Counted from the stretch's first letter, positions 31,263 to 41,455 are shown. The stretch is DNA of 64,000 bases from Vibrio mimicus CAIM 602 (GCF_000338875.1 NZ_AOMO01000021.1:62001-126000), one strand, 5' to 3'. Translations and numbers: made by a program. The notes: generated from the sequence alone by a model not told the origin.

Positions 31263-31961
31263 TTATGTTCTCAAATAGCCTTTACCCCGCAGGGAAGAGA
31301 GCAGAAAGTTTAGCCCTAATGCCAACGCGAGCAGTACCATGCCAAGCGCGACGCCTTGAGCAAAAGCGCCTTTATTGCTTTCCAATGAAATAGCCGTTGG
31401 GATGTTACGGGTTAATCCCATGATATTCCCACCCACCATCATTGAGCAGCCTACTTCCGTCACGATGCGTGAAAAACCCGCGATGGTTGCGGCCATTAAA
31501 GGAAAGCGAGCTTCCCAGACTAAGGTTGCAAATAGTCTAGGTACGGAAGCTCCCAGCGTCATTGAAGTTTCGAGTGAGCGACGATCGGTCGATTGCAACG
31601 CACCATGCATCATGGCAACCAGAATCGGAAAACAGATCAGTGCTTGGCCTAAAATCATCGCTTGTTGGGTAAACAGCATCTTCCAATCACCGAGTGGGCC
31701 TGCGCGCGAGAGCAACATATATAGCAGTAAACCGATCACGACAGTCGGAACCGCTTGCAAGGTGTTGATCAGCGAAAGCAGAGTCCATTTACCGCGAAAG
31801 TTGGTGTACGCCAACACAAAAGAGAGCACCACGGCGGGTATCAGTACCAACGAAATCGCAGTCAGCGAGACGCTAAAGGAGACCGCAACGATCTCCCATA
31901 GCTTAGCGTCTAGACTCACCAAAAGATGCAAAGCATCAAGAGTTGTTTGCCAAAGACTCAT
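31263..31961 (-). CDS. tupB: Tungstate ABC transporter permease TupB
   Basis: Inner-membrane permease, 232 residues, about five or six membrane helices. The cytoplasmic EAA-like loop reads RSLETSMTLGASVPRLFATL, and the region MVGGNIMGLTRNIPTAISLE is typical of TupB permeases. Directly between tupA (six-base gap) and tupC. Confidence 0.9.
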   Translation of the reverse strand: MSLWQTTLDALHLLVSLDAKLWEIVAVSFSVSLTAISLVLIPAVVLSFVLAYTNFRGKWTLLSLINTLQAVPTVVIGLLLYMLLSRAGPLGDWKMLFTQQAMILGQALICFPILVAMMHGALQSTDRRSLETSMTLGASVPRLFATLVWEARFPLMAATIAGFSRIVTEVGCSMMVGGNIMGLTRNIPTAISLESNKGAFAQGVALGMVLLALALGLNFLLSSLRGKGYLRT

Positions 31962-31967
31962 GAGTGA

Positions 31968-32783
31968 TTACTGTTTATCCGCATTGGCAACAAAAAGTTG
32001 TTGGCCATTCACTTTGTAATCGTTAATTAACTGCTGACCTTTAGGGTTAACCAGCCAATCACTAAATACTTTAGCGGCTTGGTATTGAGTTGTAGGGTAA
32101 CGCTCAGGGTTCACAATGATCACTTGGTAAGGGTTAAACAGCTGCTCATCACCTTCAAACAGCACTTTGAGATCCAGCTTATTGTTGTAAGCCAGCCAAG
32201 TACCACGGTCGGTTAGGGTATAAGCCTGCATTTCAGACGCCATGTTCAGCGTTGGACCCATGCCTTGACCAATAGAACGGTAGCCACCGAAATTCGGTTC
32301 GATTTTGTTTTGTGCCCAAATACCGAGTTCTTTCTTGTGTGTGCCTGAATCATCACCGCGTGAAATAAACACCGCGCCACTCTTAGCGATATTTTCAAAC
32401 ACTTTCGCGATGCTCTTTTCATCGGCGATTTTTGCAGGATCACTTTCTGGGCCAACCACTACAAAGTCGTTATACATCAGTTTACGTGGTAGAACACCGT
32501 AACCCGCCTCAACAAAGTTAGCTTCAGCTTTCGGTGCGTGGGTCATCACCAAATCTACATCGCCGTTTTCGCCCATTTTGAGTGCTTTGCCTGTACCTGT
32601 TGCAATCACATCCACTTTATAACCGGTTTCTTGCTCGAATGTTGGCAGCAGATAATCAAGTAAGCCAGAATCGTAAGTACTGGTAGTTGTCGCAAGGCGA
32701 ATACGTGTTTCATCTGCACTTGAAGCCGAGTAACTGACCAAAATTAACGAAGCTGCCGCTAAGGTAAAAGTCGTTTTTTTCAT
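31968..32783 (-). CDS. tupA: Tungstate-binding periplasmic protein TupA
   Basis: High-affinity oxyanion-binding protein that selects tungstate over molybdate in characterised members. The signal peptide is MKKTTFTLAAASLILVSYSA and on, with cleavage near SSA-DET. The oxyanion site begins with the TTTSTYDSG segment, and FISRGDDSGTHKKE and YNDFVVVGP follow. I start at 32783 (271 residues), the first codon of the signal peptide, with GGAA before it. Longer readings to 32930 would run through the sigma-54 promoter at 32900-32915. First gene of the tup-mob transcript. Confidence 0.92.
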   Translation of the reverse strand: MKKTTFTLAAASLILVSYSASSADETRIRLATTTSTYDSGLLDYLLPTFEQETGYKVDVIATGTGKALKMGENGDVDLVMTHAPKAEANFVEAGYGVLPRKLMYNDFVVVGPESDPAKIADEKSIAKVFENIAKSGAVFISRGDDSGTHKKELGIWAQNKIEPNFGGYRSIGQGMGPTLNMASEMQAYTLTDRGTWLAYNNKLDLKVLFEGDEQLFNPYQVIIVNPERYPTTQYQAAKVFSDWLVNPKGQQLINDYKVNGQQLFVANADKQ

Positions 32784-32898
32784 TGTGAATTCCATGACTA
32801 TGTTGATTGTGTGTTTGATTCCGCCATATCTGTCGCTTAATGCATTGATATAACCGAATGAAATCAATTGCTGATAAGTGTATGCGAAAGGGGGATAT

Positions 32899-32915
32899 AG
32901 CAAATGGGATGCCAA
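32899..32915 (-). promoter_or_regulatory. Sigma-54 promoter of the tupABC-mob operon
   Basis: On the minus strand TTGGCATCCCATTTGCT: GG at 32913-32912 and GC at 32901-32900 are exactly ten bases apart, and the flanks fit TGGCAC-N5-TTGCW at all but one position. The predicted start is near 32889, about 105 bases before the tupA ATG. A GTGGGACA-type inverted repeat sits about 100 bases upstream, in activator position. Confidence 0.82.
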
Positions 32916-33005
32916 CATCATTCTGGGCAATTCAGGATAAAATTCCCTCTAAAAAGTAGGCTGATGAGGAAAATGTTGTCTAAATTGAGTGACAGATAAA
33001 TAACA

Positions 33006-33023
33006 GTGGGACAAAATGTCGCA
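33006..33023. promoter_or_regulatory. Candidate activator site between tupA and the response-regulator gene
   Basis: GTGGGACA-AAA-TGTCGCA, an imperfect inverted repeat. The left arm is identical to, and the spacer length the same as, the perfect palindrome upstream of the fdh operon (42589-42607). It is placed to activate the tup sigma-54 promoter and to autoregulate the divergent regulator gene (start 33089). Confidence 0.65.
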
Positions 33024-33088
33024 AATTAGTCATAACCAATGTAAGGTTAATTGAGTCGTTCTGTCTCAATGAGTTATGGAATTTCCCT

Positions 33089-34543
33089 ATGTCACAAGCT
33101 TTGGATCTCAACCAAACACATTTATATCAGCCGTTCTCCGTTTTAGTCGTCGATGATGAAATTGGCATGCAAATGGTGCTCAAAAAAGCACTGAGCAAGT
33201 GGTTTTCGCGTGTGGATTCGGCTGGCAGCATTGAAGAGGCGGAAGAGTTGCGCAGCCAGCAACATTATGACTTGCTGATTTTAGACATCAACTTGCCCGG
33301 ACGCTCTGGCATTGAATGGGAAGAGGCCTTTACCGACCAAGATCACCGAGCGGATGTGATTTTTATGACTGGTTATGCCGACCTCGATACCGCAATCAGC
33401 GCACTCAAATTAGGTGCCAGTGATTTCATTCTCAAACCATTTAACCTTGAGCAGATGCTGCAAGCGGTGCAACGCTGCATGAATAAGCGCCTTAATGAGC
33501 GTTTGCAATATGCCTTGCAGCGTGACTTTCAACGCCACTGTACTACGCAAATCATTGGCAGCTCCGTACAAACTGAGTTACTGAAGCAGCGCATTGTTCA
33601 GTTTGCTCCGTCACGCGCTTCGGTGCTGATTGAAGGAGAATCGGGTACGGGTAAAGAGTTGGTTGCGCGCGGTATCCATGAAGCGAGTGGTCGCCAAGGG
33701 CCTTTTGTACCACTTAACTGTGGTGCCATTGCGCCAGAACTGCTGGAAAGTGAGCTGTTTGGCCATACCTCCGGTGCTTTTACAGGAGCGAAAAAGAGTC
33801 GCGAAGGATTGTTTCGCGTTGCCAACGGCGGCACCTTGTTTTTGGATGAAATCGGCGAGATGCCGCTGACCATGCAAGCCTCTTTATTGCGAGTTTTAGA
33901 GCAACGTACATTGCGTCCAGTCGGTTCGGAAAAAGAGGTGAGTGTGGATGTGCGAGTGGTGGCCGCCACCAACCGCAATCTGCAACAAGAAGTTGAAAAT
34001 GGGCGTTTCCGCGGTGATCTTTACTACCGGCTTAATGTGTTGAAAATCGAAGTCAGTCCACTACGTGAGCGCAAGCAAGATCTGCATGAACTGCTGCCTT
34101 TTTTCACCAAAATGCTCTGTGCGGAACTGGGGATGCCAATGCCCAAATGGGCGTATGAAGATATCTCTTCAATGCAGGATTATGATTGGCCGGGCAATAT
34201 TCGTGAGCTGAAAAACTTGATTGAACGCTGCTTGTTATTGGGTAAACCGCCTGCTCATTATTGGCGGGAACTGAATGGACTACCTGAACAGGTAGAACCT
34301 GAAGTGACAATGTCACTGAGTGTTGATTCAGAAACCTCATGTGGTGACAATGTCACGAGAAACAGCTTCGGATATCCTAATGACTGGCCGTTACGCGCCG
34401 TGGAAAAAGCACATATTCAGCAAATCGTGGCCTTGTATGACGGTAATAAATCTGCCGCTGCACGCGATTTAGGCGTGGCACGTAAAACGTTGGAACGTAA
34501 ATACAAAGAGTGGGAAAGCGAGGATGCCAGCCATGAAAGCTAA
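33089..34543 (+). CDS. Sigma-54-dependent response regulator, NtrC family
   Basis: A 484-residue activator: receiver domain (residues 16-130) with phospho-acceptor Asp66 in LLILDINLPG, AAA+ domain with Walker A GESGTGKE (183-190), the sigma-54-contact loop GAFTGA (229-234) and Walker B GGTLFLDEIGEM, then a Fis-type helix-turn-helix (NKSAAARDLGVARKTLERKY). It overlaps the histidine-kinase gene by 20 bases. The family's job is to open sigma-54 promoters. Four such promoters flank the tup and fdh genes nearby, so I infer that this protein controls them. Two GTGACAATGTCAC palindromes lie inside the linker-coding region. Confidence 0.93.
   Translation: MSQALDLNQTHLYQPFSVLVVDDEIGMQMVLKKALSKWFSRVDSAGSIEEAEELRSQQHYDLLILDINLPGRSGIEWEEAFTDQDHRADVIFMTGYADLDTAISALKLGASDFILKPFNLEQMLQAVQRCMNKRLNERLQYALQRDFQRHCTTQIIGSSVQTELLKQRIVQFAPSRASVLIEGESGTGKELVARGIHEASGRQGPFVPLNCGAIAPELLESELFGHTSGAFTGAKKSREGLFRVANGGTLFLDEIGEMPLTMQASLLRVLEQRTLRPVGSEKEVSVDVRVVAATNRNLQQEVENGRFRGDLYYRLNVLKIEVSPLRERKQDLHELLPFFTKMLCAELGMPMPKWAYEDISSMQDYDWPGNIRELKNLIERCLLLGKPPAHYWRELNGLPEQVEPEVTMSLSVDSETSCGDNVTRNSFGYPNDWPLRAVEKAHIQQIVALYDGNKSAAARDLGVARKTLERKYKEWESEDASHES
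34304..34356. repeat. Two identical 13-base palindromes inside the regulator gene
   Basis: GTGACAATGTCAC occurs at 34304-34316 and again at 34344-34356, 40 bases apart centre to centre, within the codons linking the AAA+ and DNA-binding domains. A near-identical GTGACATTGTCAC is at 63168-63180. They could be protein-binding sites or coincidence. Confidence 0.9.
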
Positions 34544-36566
34544 ATTTGCTTTGTGGCAAAAATGGCGACACCGTTTTAAAACTACAGTGCGCTATCGGTT
34601 GTGGATTTTAACGTCAGCGCCGATTTTTCTTACTCTGTTGGCGTTGATTGCGATCACCATTTACTGGTCACTGCATTACACATGGAACAGTGCCTTAATT
34701 GATGTTTCTGAACGGTTAGGTGTCGCACAAAACAGTGTGGCGCTGCTGCAACAGAAACAAGCCAATCACGTTCGCGCGTTTGCTGAATCGTACGATTTTC
34801 GAAAGCGACTACAAGACACCGAAACCAGCAGTACCTTGCCGCGTTGGGTGCAGAATCAAAAAAGTCGCTACGGCTTAGATTTTCTGAATTTTGAGCGGGT
34901 TGATACGACAGAACAGAAGTTCCGCTATCTTGACCTCACCAAACGTGAATCTTTCTTTGATGTTTTGAATGCCAATGAGCTGGAAAGGCTAGATCCTGAT
35001 TTAGCTAAGCAAGCGCAAATCCCGATTCTTAACTCTCGGCAGATCGAAACCCGTGGGTTAATTAGTCGCACTGTCATTCCAGTACGCAATGAACACGGCG
35101 ACATCATTGGCTTTCTGGATGGCGGTTTGCAGCTCAATAACAGCACCATGCTGGTCGATCAAATTCGGGATCTTATTTACCCAAGTCACCAAGACCAACT
35201 TCGTCCGACAGGCACTTTAACCTTGTTTTTGGATGACTTACGCGTCAGCACCAATGTGCCGTTGGACAGTAATATTCACGCAGGACGTGCCATTGGTACA
35301 CGAGTCTCGTCAGAAGTATTTAATAAAGTACTCAAAGAAGGAGAACAGTGGGTCAATCTCGCGTATGTGTATGATGCTTGGTACATCACCGCGTATGAAC
35401 CAATTCGCGATCAATACAATAACGAAATTGGTATGCTCTACACCGGTTACTTAATGTGGCCGTTTTTAAAAGCCTACGTAACCAATATTTTAGAAGTAGG
35501 GATCACCACGCTATTCCTGCTGGTGATTTCAGGTCTGTTTGTTTATCGCGGCTCGCGCGATCTGTTTCGTCCTATCGAGCGCATTCACCGGGTAGTGAAA
35601 ATGGTGCAACTTGGTAAAAACCAACGTATCGGGCAACTTGGACTTGACGATAAACACGAACTTGCACAGCTTGCTAAGCAGTTCGACAACATGCTGGATC
35701 AATTGCAACAGCGTAATGAAGAAATCGTGCAAGCGGCGCACGAGTTAGAAGAAAAAGTGCAGTCACGCACGGCCAGTTTGCAAGAGAAAACCGCGCAGCT
35801 TGAACACCACATTACGTTGCTTAACCAAACTCGCAATAAGTTGGTGGTGCATGAAAAGCTCGCGGCACTTGGTGAGCTAACTGCTGGGATTGCCCATGAA
35901 ATCAATAACCCAACCGCGGTCATTCTTGGTAATACCGAGCTAATTCGCTTCCAGCTTGGTGATGACGCCAGCAAAGTTGAAGAAGAGATTGATGCTATCT
36001 TGCTGCAAATCGAGCGGATCCGAAACATCACGCGCAGCTTGTTGCAATACAGTCGCCAAGGTGGTGTGCAGGACGAAATCACTTGGCAGCACGTCAACCC
36101 GATCATTGATGAAAGTATTACCTTAGTCAAAACTGGCTCTAAAAAGCGTGACATTGAATTTGTGCTTGAGCTGAAAGCGCATAATTCGGTGGAGGTGAAC
36201 CGTCATCAACTGCTGCAGATTTTGGTTAACTTACAGATGAATGCGATTCACGCCATGAACGGCAAAGGCCGCATCACGATACGTAGTGAAGATTGGATTG
36301 AAGAGGGGCAAAACCGTGGGGCGGTGATCCACATTGAAGATCAAGGTTGTGGCATTAAGCCGGAAAACCTCAAACGCATTTTCGATCCGTTTTACACCAC
36401 CAAGCGTGAGGGAACCGGGTTAGGGCTTTCGGTTTCACAAAGTTTGCTCAGCCAATCCGGCGGAGAGATGAAAGTGAGTTCAGAATTGGGGGTCGGCAGC
36501 ACATTCAGCATCTATTTACCTTCCAAAAATGAAGCCAAGCTTCGCGAGACGTTACTGATTCAGTAA
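34524..36566 (+). CDS. Membrane sensor histidine kinase
   Basis: Partner of the NtrC-type regulator, 680 residues. Layout: membrane helix at about 30-52, a large periplasmic sensor of Cache type (about 55-315, with segments such as SRTVIPVRNEHGDIIGFLDG and YITAYEPIRDQ), second membrane helix at about 322-342, HAMP, coiled coil (about 395-440), HisKA with phospho-accepting His458 in GIAHEINNP, and an HATPase domain (NLQMNAIHAM, DQGCGIKP, GTGLGLSVS). The ligand is unknown; position suggests formate, an oxyanion or a related acid. The ATG at 34533 is an equally good start. Confidence 0.9.
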   Translation: MPAMKAKFALWQKWRHRFKTTVRYRLWILTSAPIFLTLLALIAITIYWSLHYTWNSALIDVSERLGVAQNSVALLQQKQANHVRAFAESYDFRKRLQDTETSSTLPRWVQNQKSRYGLDFLNFERVDTTEQKFRYLDLTKRESFFDVLNANELERLDPDLAKQAQIPILNSRQIETRGLISRTVIPVRNEHGDIIGFLDGGLQLNNSTMLVDQIRDLIYPSHQDQLRPTGTLTLFLDDLRVSTNVPLDSNIHAGRAIGTRVSSEVFNKVLKEGEQWVNLAYVYDAWYITAYEPIRDQYNNEIGMLYTGYLMWPFLKAYVTNILEVGITTLFLLVISGLFVYRGSRDLFRPIERIHRVVKMVQLGKNQRIGQLGLDDKHELAQLAKQFDNMLDQLQQRNEEIVQAAHELEEKVQSRTASLQEKTAQLEHHITLLNQTRNKLVVHEKLAALGELTAGIAHEINNPTAVILGNTELIRFQLGDDASKVEEEIDAILLQIERIRNITRSLLQYSRQGGVQDEITWQHVNPIIDESITLVKTGSKKRDIEFVLELKAHNSVEVNRHQLLQILVNLQMNAIHAMNGKGRITIRSEDWIEEGQNRGAVIHIEDQGCGIKPENLKRIFDPFYTTKREGTGLGLSVSQSLLSQSGGEMKVSSELGVGSTFSIYLPSKNEAKLRETLLIQ

Positions 36567-36594
36567 GTCCATCTCAAAAAATCCCCACTAAATT

Positions 36595-36630
36595 GTCGGT
36601 TATTGTGTATGCCATAACCGACTTTCTGGC
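36595..36630 (+). terminator. Hairpin after the histidine-kinase gene
   Basis: GTCGGTTAT (36595-36603) pairs perfectly with ATAACCGAC (36614-36622) around a ten-base loop, followed by a short TTTCT. Likely terminator of the two-component operon, though the T-run is weak. Confidence 0.6.
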
Positions 36631-36778
36631 GAGTTATGCAAATCAGGGCTTGTAGTCTGGGCGCTGAACAAGTAACGTTGCGCAGATTTTTCTATTTGTG
36701 ATCCCCGTCAGCTTAATTTGGCCACCGAAAGTGCGCCGTTTTACGTGGCGGGAATGTTAACGCACTAAGGTACAGGCT

Positions 36779-38371
36779 TTGATTTCTACAGCGAATATCA
36801 CTCAACAATTTGGCGCTAAGCCACTGTTTGAAAACATTTCAGTTAAGTTTGGCGAAGGTAATCGCTACGGTTTAATCGGGGCAAATGGTTGTGGTAAATC
36901 CACCTTCATGAAAATCCTCAGTGGTGAGTTGGACCCAACTGGCGGTAACGTGAGTTACGATCCGAACGAGCGCGTCGCTAAACTGAATCAGGATCAGTTT
37001 GCGTACGAAGAGTTCACCGTAATTGACACCGTTATCATGGGTCACAAAGAGTTGTGGAAGGTAAAACAAGAGCGTGACCGCATTTACGCTCTGCCAGAAA
37101 TGACTGAAGAAGATGGTATGCGTGTTGCCGATCTCGAAGTTGAATTCGCCGAGATGGATGGCTACATGGCGGAATCCAAAGCGGGCGAACTCCTGCTGGC
37201 GGTAGGTATTCCACTAGAGCAACATTACGGCCTGATGAGCAGTGTGGCTCCGGGTTGGAAACTGCGTGTGCTGCTGGCGCAAATCCTGTTTGCGGATCCA
37301 GACATCATGCTGCTCGACGAACCAACCAACAACTTGGACATCGATACCATTCGCTGGTTGGAAGATACGCTGAATGCGCGTAACTGCACCATGATCATCA
37401 TCTCGCACGACCGTCACTTCTTAAATTCAGTATGTACCCACATGGCAGACTTGGATTACGGTGAACTGCGTATTTACCCAGGCAACTACGACGAGTACAT
37501 GACGGCAGCAACACAAGCGCGTGAGCGTCTGTTGGCAGATAACGCGAAGAAGAAAGCACAAATTGCTGAGCTGCAAACCTTCGTAGCACGCTTCTCAGCG
37601 AACGCATCGAAAGCAAAACAAGCGACTTCTCGTGCAAGACAGATTGATAAGATCAAACTGGATGAAGTGAAAGCATCTAGCCGTCAGAACCCATTCATTC
37701 GTTTCGAGCAATCTAAAGAGCTGTTCCGTAACGCCCTCATTGTTGAAAACCTCAGCCAAGGTTTTGACCATGACCTATTCAGCAACTTCAATGCAATTTT
37801 TGAAGTGGGTGAGCGTGTTGCCATCATCGGTGAGAACGGTGTGGGTAAAACCACATTGCTGAACACGCTAGCTGGCGTACTTGAGCCACGTAGCGGTATG
37901 TACAAGTGGTCTGAAAACTCGAATATTGGTTACTATGCGCAAGACCACGCTCACGAGTTCGCAGACGATCTGAACCTGATGGAGTGGATGGGTCAGTGGC
38001 GTCAAGAAGGCGATGACGAGCAAGTGGTTCGCAGCTTCTTGGGTCGTATGCTGTTTGGCCAAGATGACATCAAGAAATCCGTGAAGGTACTTTCTGGTGG
38101 TGAGCAAGGTCGTATGTTGCTTGGCAAACTGATGATGCACAAACCAAACATGCTACTGCTCGATGAGCCAACCAACCACATGGATATGGAATCGATCGAG
38201 TCTCTGAACAATGCACTAGAGCAGTACAAAGGTACCTTGTTCTTCGTATCGCATGACCGCGTATTCGTAGACTCATTGGCGACTCGTATCATCGAAATCC
38301 GTGATGGCAAGATCACCGACTTCAAAGGTACTTACGCTGAGTTCCTACGCTCACGTGGTGTTGAGGGTTAA
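36779..38371 (+). CDS. ybiT: ABC-F ribosome-associated ATPase YbiT
   Basis: Soluble twin-ATPase of the ABC-F family that acts on ribosomes, not a transporter; 530 residues. The first ATPase domain has [13 protein letters not shown] and [13 protein letters not shown], then the interdomain linker (about 240-310, rich in Lys/Arg/Ala) and a second domain with [21 protein letters not shown] and [13 protein letters not shown]. The sequence follows E. coli YbiT closely. The start is TTG at 36779 with AAGG before it; no in-frame ATG lies close by. Confidence 0.93.
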   Translation: MISTANITQQFGAKPLFENISVKFGEGNRYGLIGANGCGKSTFMKILSGELDPTGGNVSYDPNERVAKLNQDQFAYEEFTVIDTVIMGHKELWKVKQERDRIYALPEMTEEDGMRVADLEVEFAEMDGYMAESKAGELLLAVGIPLEQHYGLMSSVAPGWKLRVLLAQILFADPDIMLLDEPTNNLDIDTIRWLEDTLNARNCTMIIISHDRHFLNSVCTHMADLDYGELRIYPGNYDEYMTAATQARERLLADNAKKKAQIAELQTFVARFSANASKAKQATSRARQIDKIKLDEVKASSRQNPFIRFEQSKELFRNALIVENLSQGFDHDLFSNFNAIFEVGERVAIIGENGVGKTTLLNTLAGVLEPRSGMYKWSENSNIGYYAQDHAHEFADDLNLMEWMGQWRQEGDDEQVVRSFLGRMLFGQDDIKKSVKVLSGGEQGRMLLGKLMMHKPNMLLLDEPTNHMDMESIESLNNALEQYKGTLFFVSHDRVFVDSLATRIIEIRDGKITDFKGTYAEFLRSRGVEG

Positions 38372-38411
38372 TCCCAAGCCATTAACTCCAGTCAATTGCA
38401 CCGCAGATTGT

Positions 38412-38445
38412 AAAAAGAGCCTCTGAATAGAGGCTCTTTTTTTCC
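38412..38445. terminator. Bidirectional terminator between ybiT and the chemoreceptor gene
   Basis: AAAGAGCCTCT (38414-38424) pairs with AGAGGCTCTTT (38429-38439), preceded by an A-run and followed by a T-run, so it serves both convergent genes. Confidence 0.92.
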
Positions 38446-38466
38446 ACAAATGTTCAATACACATTG

Positions 38467-40328
38467 TTAATACTTAAACTGAGCGACGATCGCTTCCAAT
38501 CTATGACTCATCTCCGAAACTTGCTCACAACATCTGACGGAGCCTGAAACAATCTCATAAGTATCTCCTGCCAGTTGAGCAATTTGGGTGATGTTACGAT
38601 CGATTTCAGCCGAGACCATGGATTGCTCCTCAGAAGCGGTGGCAATCTGGGTATTCATATCAAACATTTCCGTGATCTGCGCACTGATATCCTCAATCGC
38701 AGCCACCACATCTCTTGTATTTACATTGGTCATTTTGGCTTGCTCAACACTTTTCTCCATCATGGTTGCGGTTTGCGAAATACTGATGTTGAGCGCTTGT
38801 ACCGTAGTTTCTATCTGCAAGGTCGATTGATTGGTTAAACTTGATAGTTGACGTACTTCATCAGCCACCACCGCAAAACCTCGTCCACTTTCACCAGCGC
38901 GAGCCGCCTCAATCGCCGCATTCAATGCGAGTAAATTGGTTTGTTCGGCAATGCCTGAATCGCAGAAAGCACCTTGTTGATCTCTTGGATTTGCATTTCT
39001 AACGCTTGAATTTGAGTTTGTGACTGTTCAATGCTCGTGGTTAATGTATCAATTCGCACCCCCGCATTTTGGGTGAGTTGCAGCGCTTTATCAGCCTCGC
39101 TGTTTACGCGCTGGGCATTTTGCGCGGCAGACTCAATGTTGGCCGTGATTTCATTGGTGGTCATGACAAGCTCATTAACCGCCGTTGCCACGGATTCGGA
39201 TTCCAGTTTCTGTTGCTGGGCATTTTGCATGCTGCGTTGCGCGATTTGTTCTGAGCTAAATGAGTTTTCACCCAAAATATTCATCACACCTGCAAGCTCT
39301 TTGATATTTTGATGCAAATGACTAATGAAAGTATCAAAAGAGCGGGAGAGCTGGGCGAGTTCATCATCACCTCTTGCATTCATGCGTATAGTGAGGTCGC
39401 CATTGCCACTCGCGATATTGGTCATTAGCTGATTGATCGCTTTGATCCGCGCCAGAATGCTGCGTCCAATAAAAAACAGTAACGCAGAAAGCAAAATGAC
39501 GATGAACACTCCCAACATGTGTAGCTGATATTTCACTGCCAAGGCCGCACTTTGTATGCTTTGCTTAATGTCATCTTCCAATCCTTCAATTAGCTGTTCG
39601 GTTTGGTGCACATTGGTTCTTAGCTGGCTTCTTAAGCCATCGTTTTCTGTTAACCCCAATAAGTCCATAGCCTCTAAGTACTTCTTAGTGAGGGTGCGGT
39701 AATTTTCGAAGGAAGAAAGTGGGGAAGTCAGGTATTTTTCAAATGCCGCTACGTTCTCAAGCAGTAAATCTCGATTCTCCGCCATTGGGTCGTTAATAAA
39801 ATTGAAATCGTAGCTGAGTAACTGCAAAAACTGGGGAGATAAATAGCTGTTGGCAGATTCAAGAATTTCGCTTTTTAACGCGTTACGTGCATCGGAGAGT
39901 TCATTCTCAAGCTGTTCGAGTAACACGAATTGTTTCGCTAAGGCATGAAATTGTGTTTGATACTGTTGAAGTGTTGAAGCGATTTGCTGATGTTCAGCAT
40001 CAATAGAAAGGGATTCAGCCGCGAGAGTTTTGGCTAAATCGCTTAGCCTAGATTGCAGTTGCTGATAGGTTTTATCGAATCTTTCAATGTACTGTTCATT
40101 TCGCCGAGCAAAATAATCTTTTTCATGTCGACGAAGCATGAGGAGATCAATCGCACTCAATAAATTCTCAGTAGCGGCATTTTCGAGAGTGGTGAGTCGA
40201 TTAGCACTTACATTTTCATAGAATGCGTAAAAACCGACCCCAAGTAGCAATGTGAAGTTAATTAAGAAAAGTTTTGCTCTGATCGACAGAGAAAAAGTAC
40301 GACCTTGTTTTACAGGTGATCCGGACAT
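38467..40328 (-). pseudogene. Methyl-accepting chemotaxis protein, frameshifted at the signalling tip
   Basis: Chemoreceptor of about 620 residues when repaired: N-terminal membrane helix (about 15-35), helical periplasmic sensor rich in Leu/Gln, second helix, HAMP, signalling domain. The first reading (from 40328) stops after [17 protein letters not shown] at 38922; the second part begins [20 protein letters not shown]. One extra G near 38955 yields [20 protein letters not shown], the invariant receptor tip. The ATG at 40328 has GGGAGG; the GTG two codons earlier overlaps that site. It is not obviously part of the formate dehydrogenase region by function. Confidence 0.87.
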
Positions 40329-40445
40329 GGACACCTCCCATATAGCCTATGACGTTGATGATGGGCTACTACGCACGTTTCATTATTGTTTCAGTATTGT
40401 TGCGAGTAACATTCAACTAATAGCTTATGGGAGGGGATTTGCAAG

Positions 40446-41281
40446 TCAGTCCACTTGCTCAGTGTGTCCTTTCACATCGAACACCACTTTGTCAGCGCCA
40501 CTGTACACATGGAAGCGACGACCGGAAGCGCGAGCAATGGTCGTGATACCAAAACGTTGTGCCAGCTCAAGCCCCATTTGAGTGACGCCGGAGCGAGAGA
40601 GCAACACAGGAATGCCCATTTGCGCGACTTTAATCACCATCTCTGAGGTTAAACGACCTGTGGTGTAAAAAATTTTGTCATCACCACGCATATCATTCAG
40701 CCACATTTCACCTGCCAAGGTATCCACGGCGTTGTGGCGACCGACATCTTCAACAAAAGAGATCACTTGATCTTCTTGGCAAATCGCACAGCATGAACTG
40801 CGCCGGCTTTTTTGTAAGTGTCGTTGTAGTGGGTTAAGGCCTCCAATGCAGCGTAGATTTGTGACTGTTTAATTGGCTGCTGTGGCACTTGGTAATTCTC
40901 AAGCTGCTTCATCACGTTGCCATACATGGTGCCTTGGCCACAGCCGGAGGTAACGGTTTTTTTCTTCAGCGCAGGCTCTAAATGGTCAATGTTTTCACGT
41001 GTAACCACGGCTGCCGAATGGGTTTCCCAATCTATGATGACTGAATCGAGCGCTTCAGGATCGGAAATGAAGCTTTGGTTCTTCAAATAACCCAGCACCA
41101 AAGCTTCTGGCCGCGAACCTAGCGTCATCAAGGTCACAATCTCTTTCCAATTGAGCAATACTGTGAGAGGGCGTTCACAGGCGATCGATTTCACCAGTTT
41201 TTCGCCGTATTCGTCATACACTTCAACTTCAATGGTTTGTAGAGGATTTTCGCTGGTTTTGATGATGGAAGGTTTAGCCAC
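40446..41281 (-). pseudogene. fdhD: Formate dehydrogenase accessory sulfurtransferase FdhD, frameshifted
   Basis: FdhD passes sulfur from a cysteine desulfurase to the bis-MGD cofactor before it enters formate dehydrogenase. The start is GTG 41281 with AGGA eight bases before. The N-terminal part has the SGCGQG cysteine motif; the reading ends wrongly as AVRFAKKIK. One extra base after CAT near 40793 gives AVHCCAICQEDQVISFVEDV and joins the conserved VGRHNAVDTLAGE half, ending at 40446. Repaired length is about 278 residues, the normal FdhD size. A sigma-54 promoter precedes it. Confidence 0.9.
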
Positions 41282-41374
41282 GCTGGATTCCTGTGTGCTG
41301 CTCGCTTTATCCTCGGTAGACCTGTCAGTACAAATCTTGGGGTAGAGCGAATAAGAAAAAGTGTCGTCAATGTA

Positions 41375-41390
41375 GCAAAAAGGGTGCCGA
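41375..41390 (-). promoter_or_regulatory. Sigma-54 promoter of fdhD
   Basis: On the minus strand CGGCACCCTTTTTGCT: GG at 41388-41387, GC at 41376-41375, ten bases between, matching TGGCAC-N5-TTGCW except the first base. The predicted start is near 41364, about 83 bases before the fdhD GTG. Confidence 0.78.
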
Positions 41391-41455
41391 ATCAGAAATA
41401 ACCTTGAACAAAAGTGATGATGTCTTTCTACTTAAATCTATGTATTGACACCAAA

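Noticed and set aside
40328..40440. Inverted repeat CCTCCCATA (near 40332) and TATGGGAGG (near 40425)
   Set aside because: The arms are about 85 bases apart and one is simply the ribosome site of the chemoreceptor gene; likely chance.
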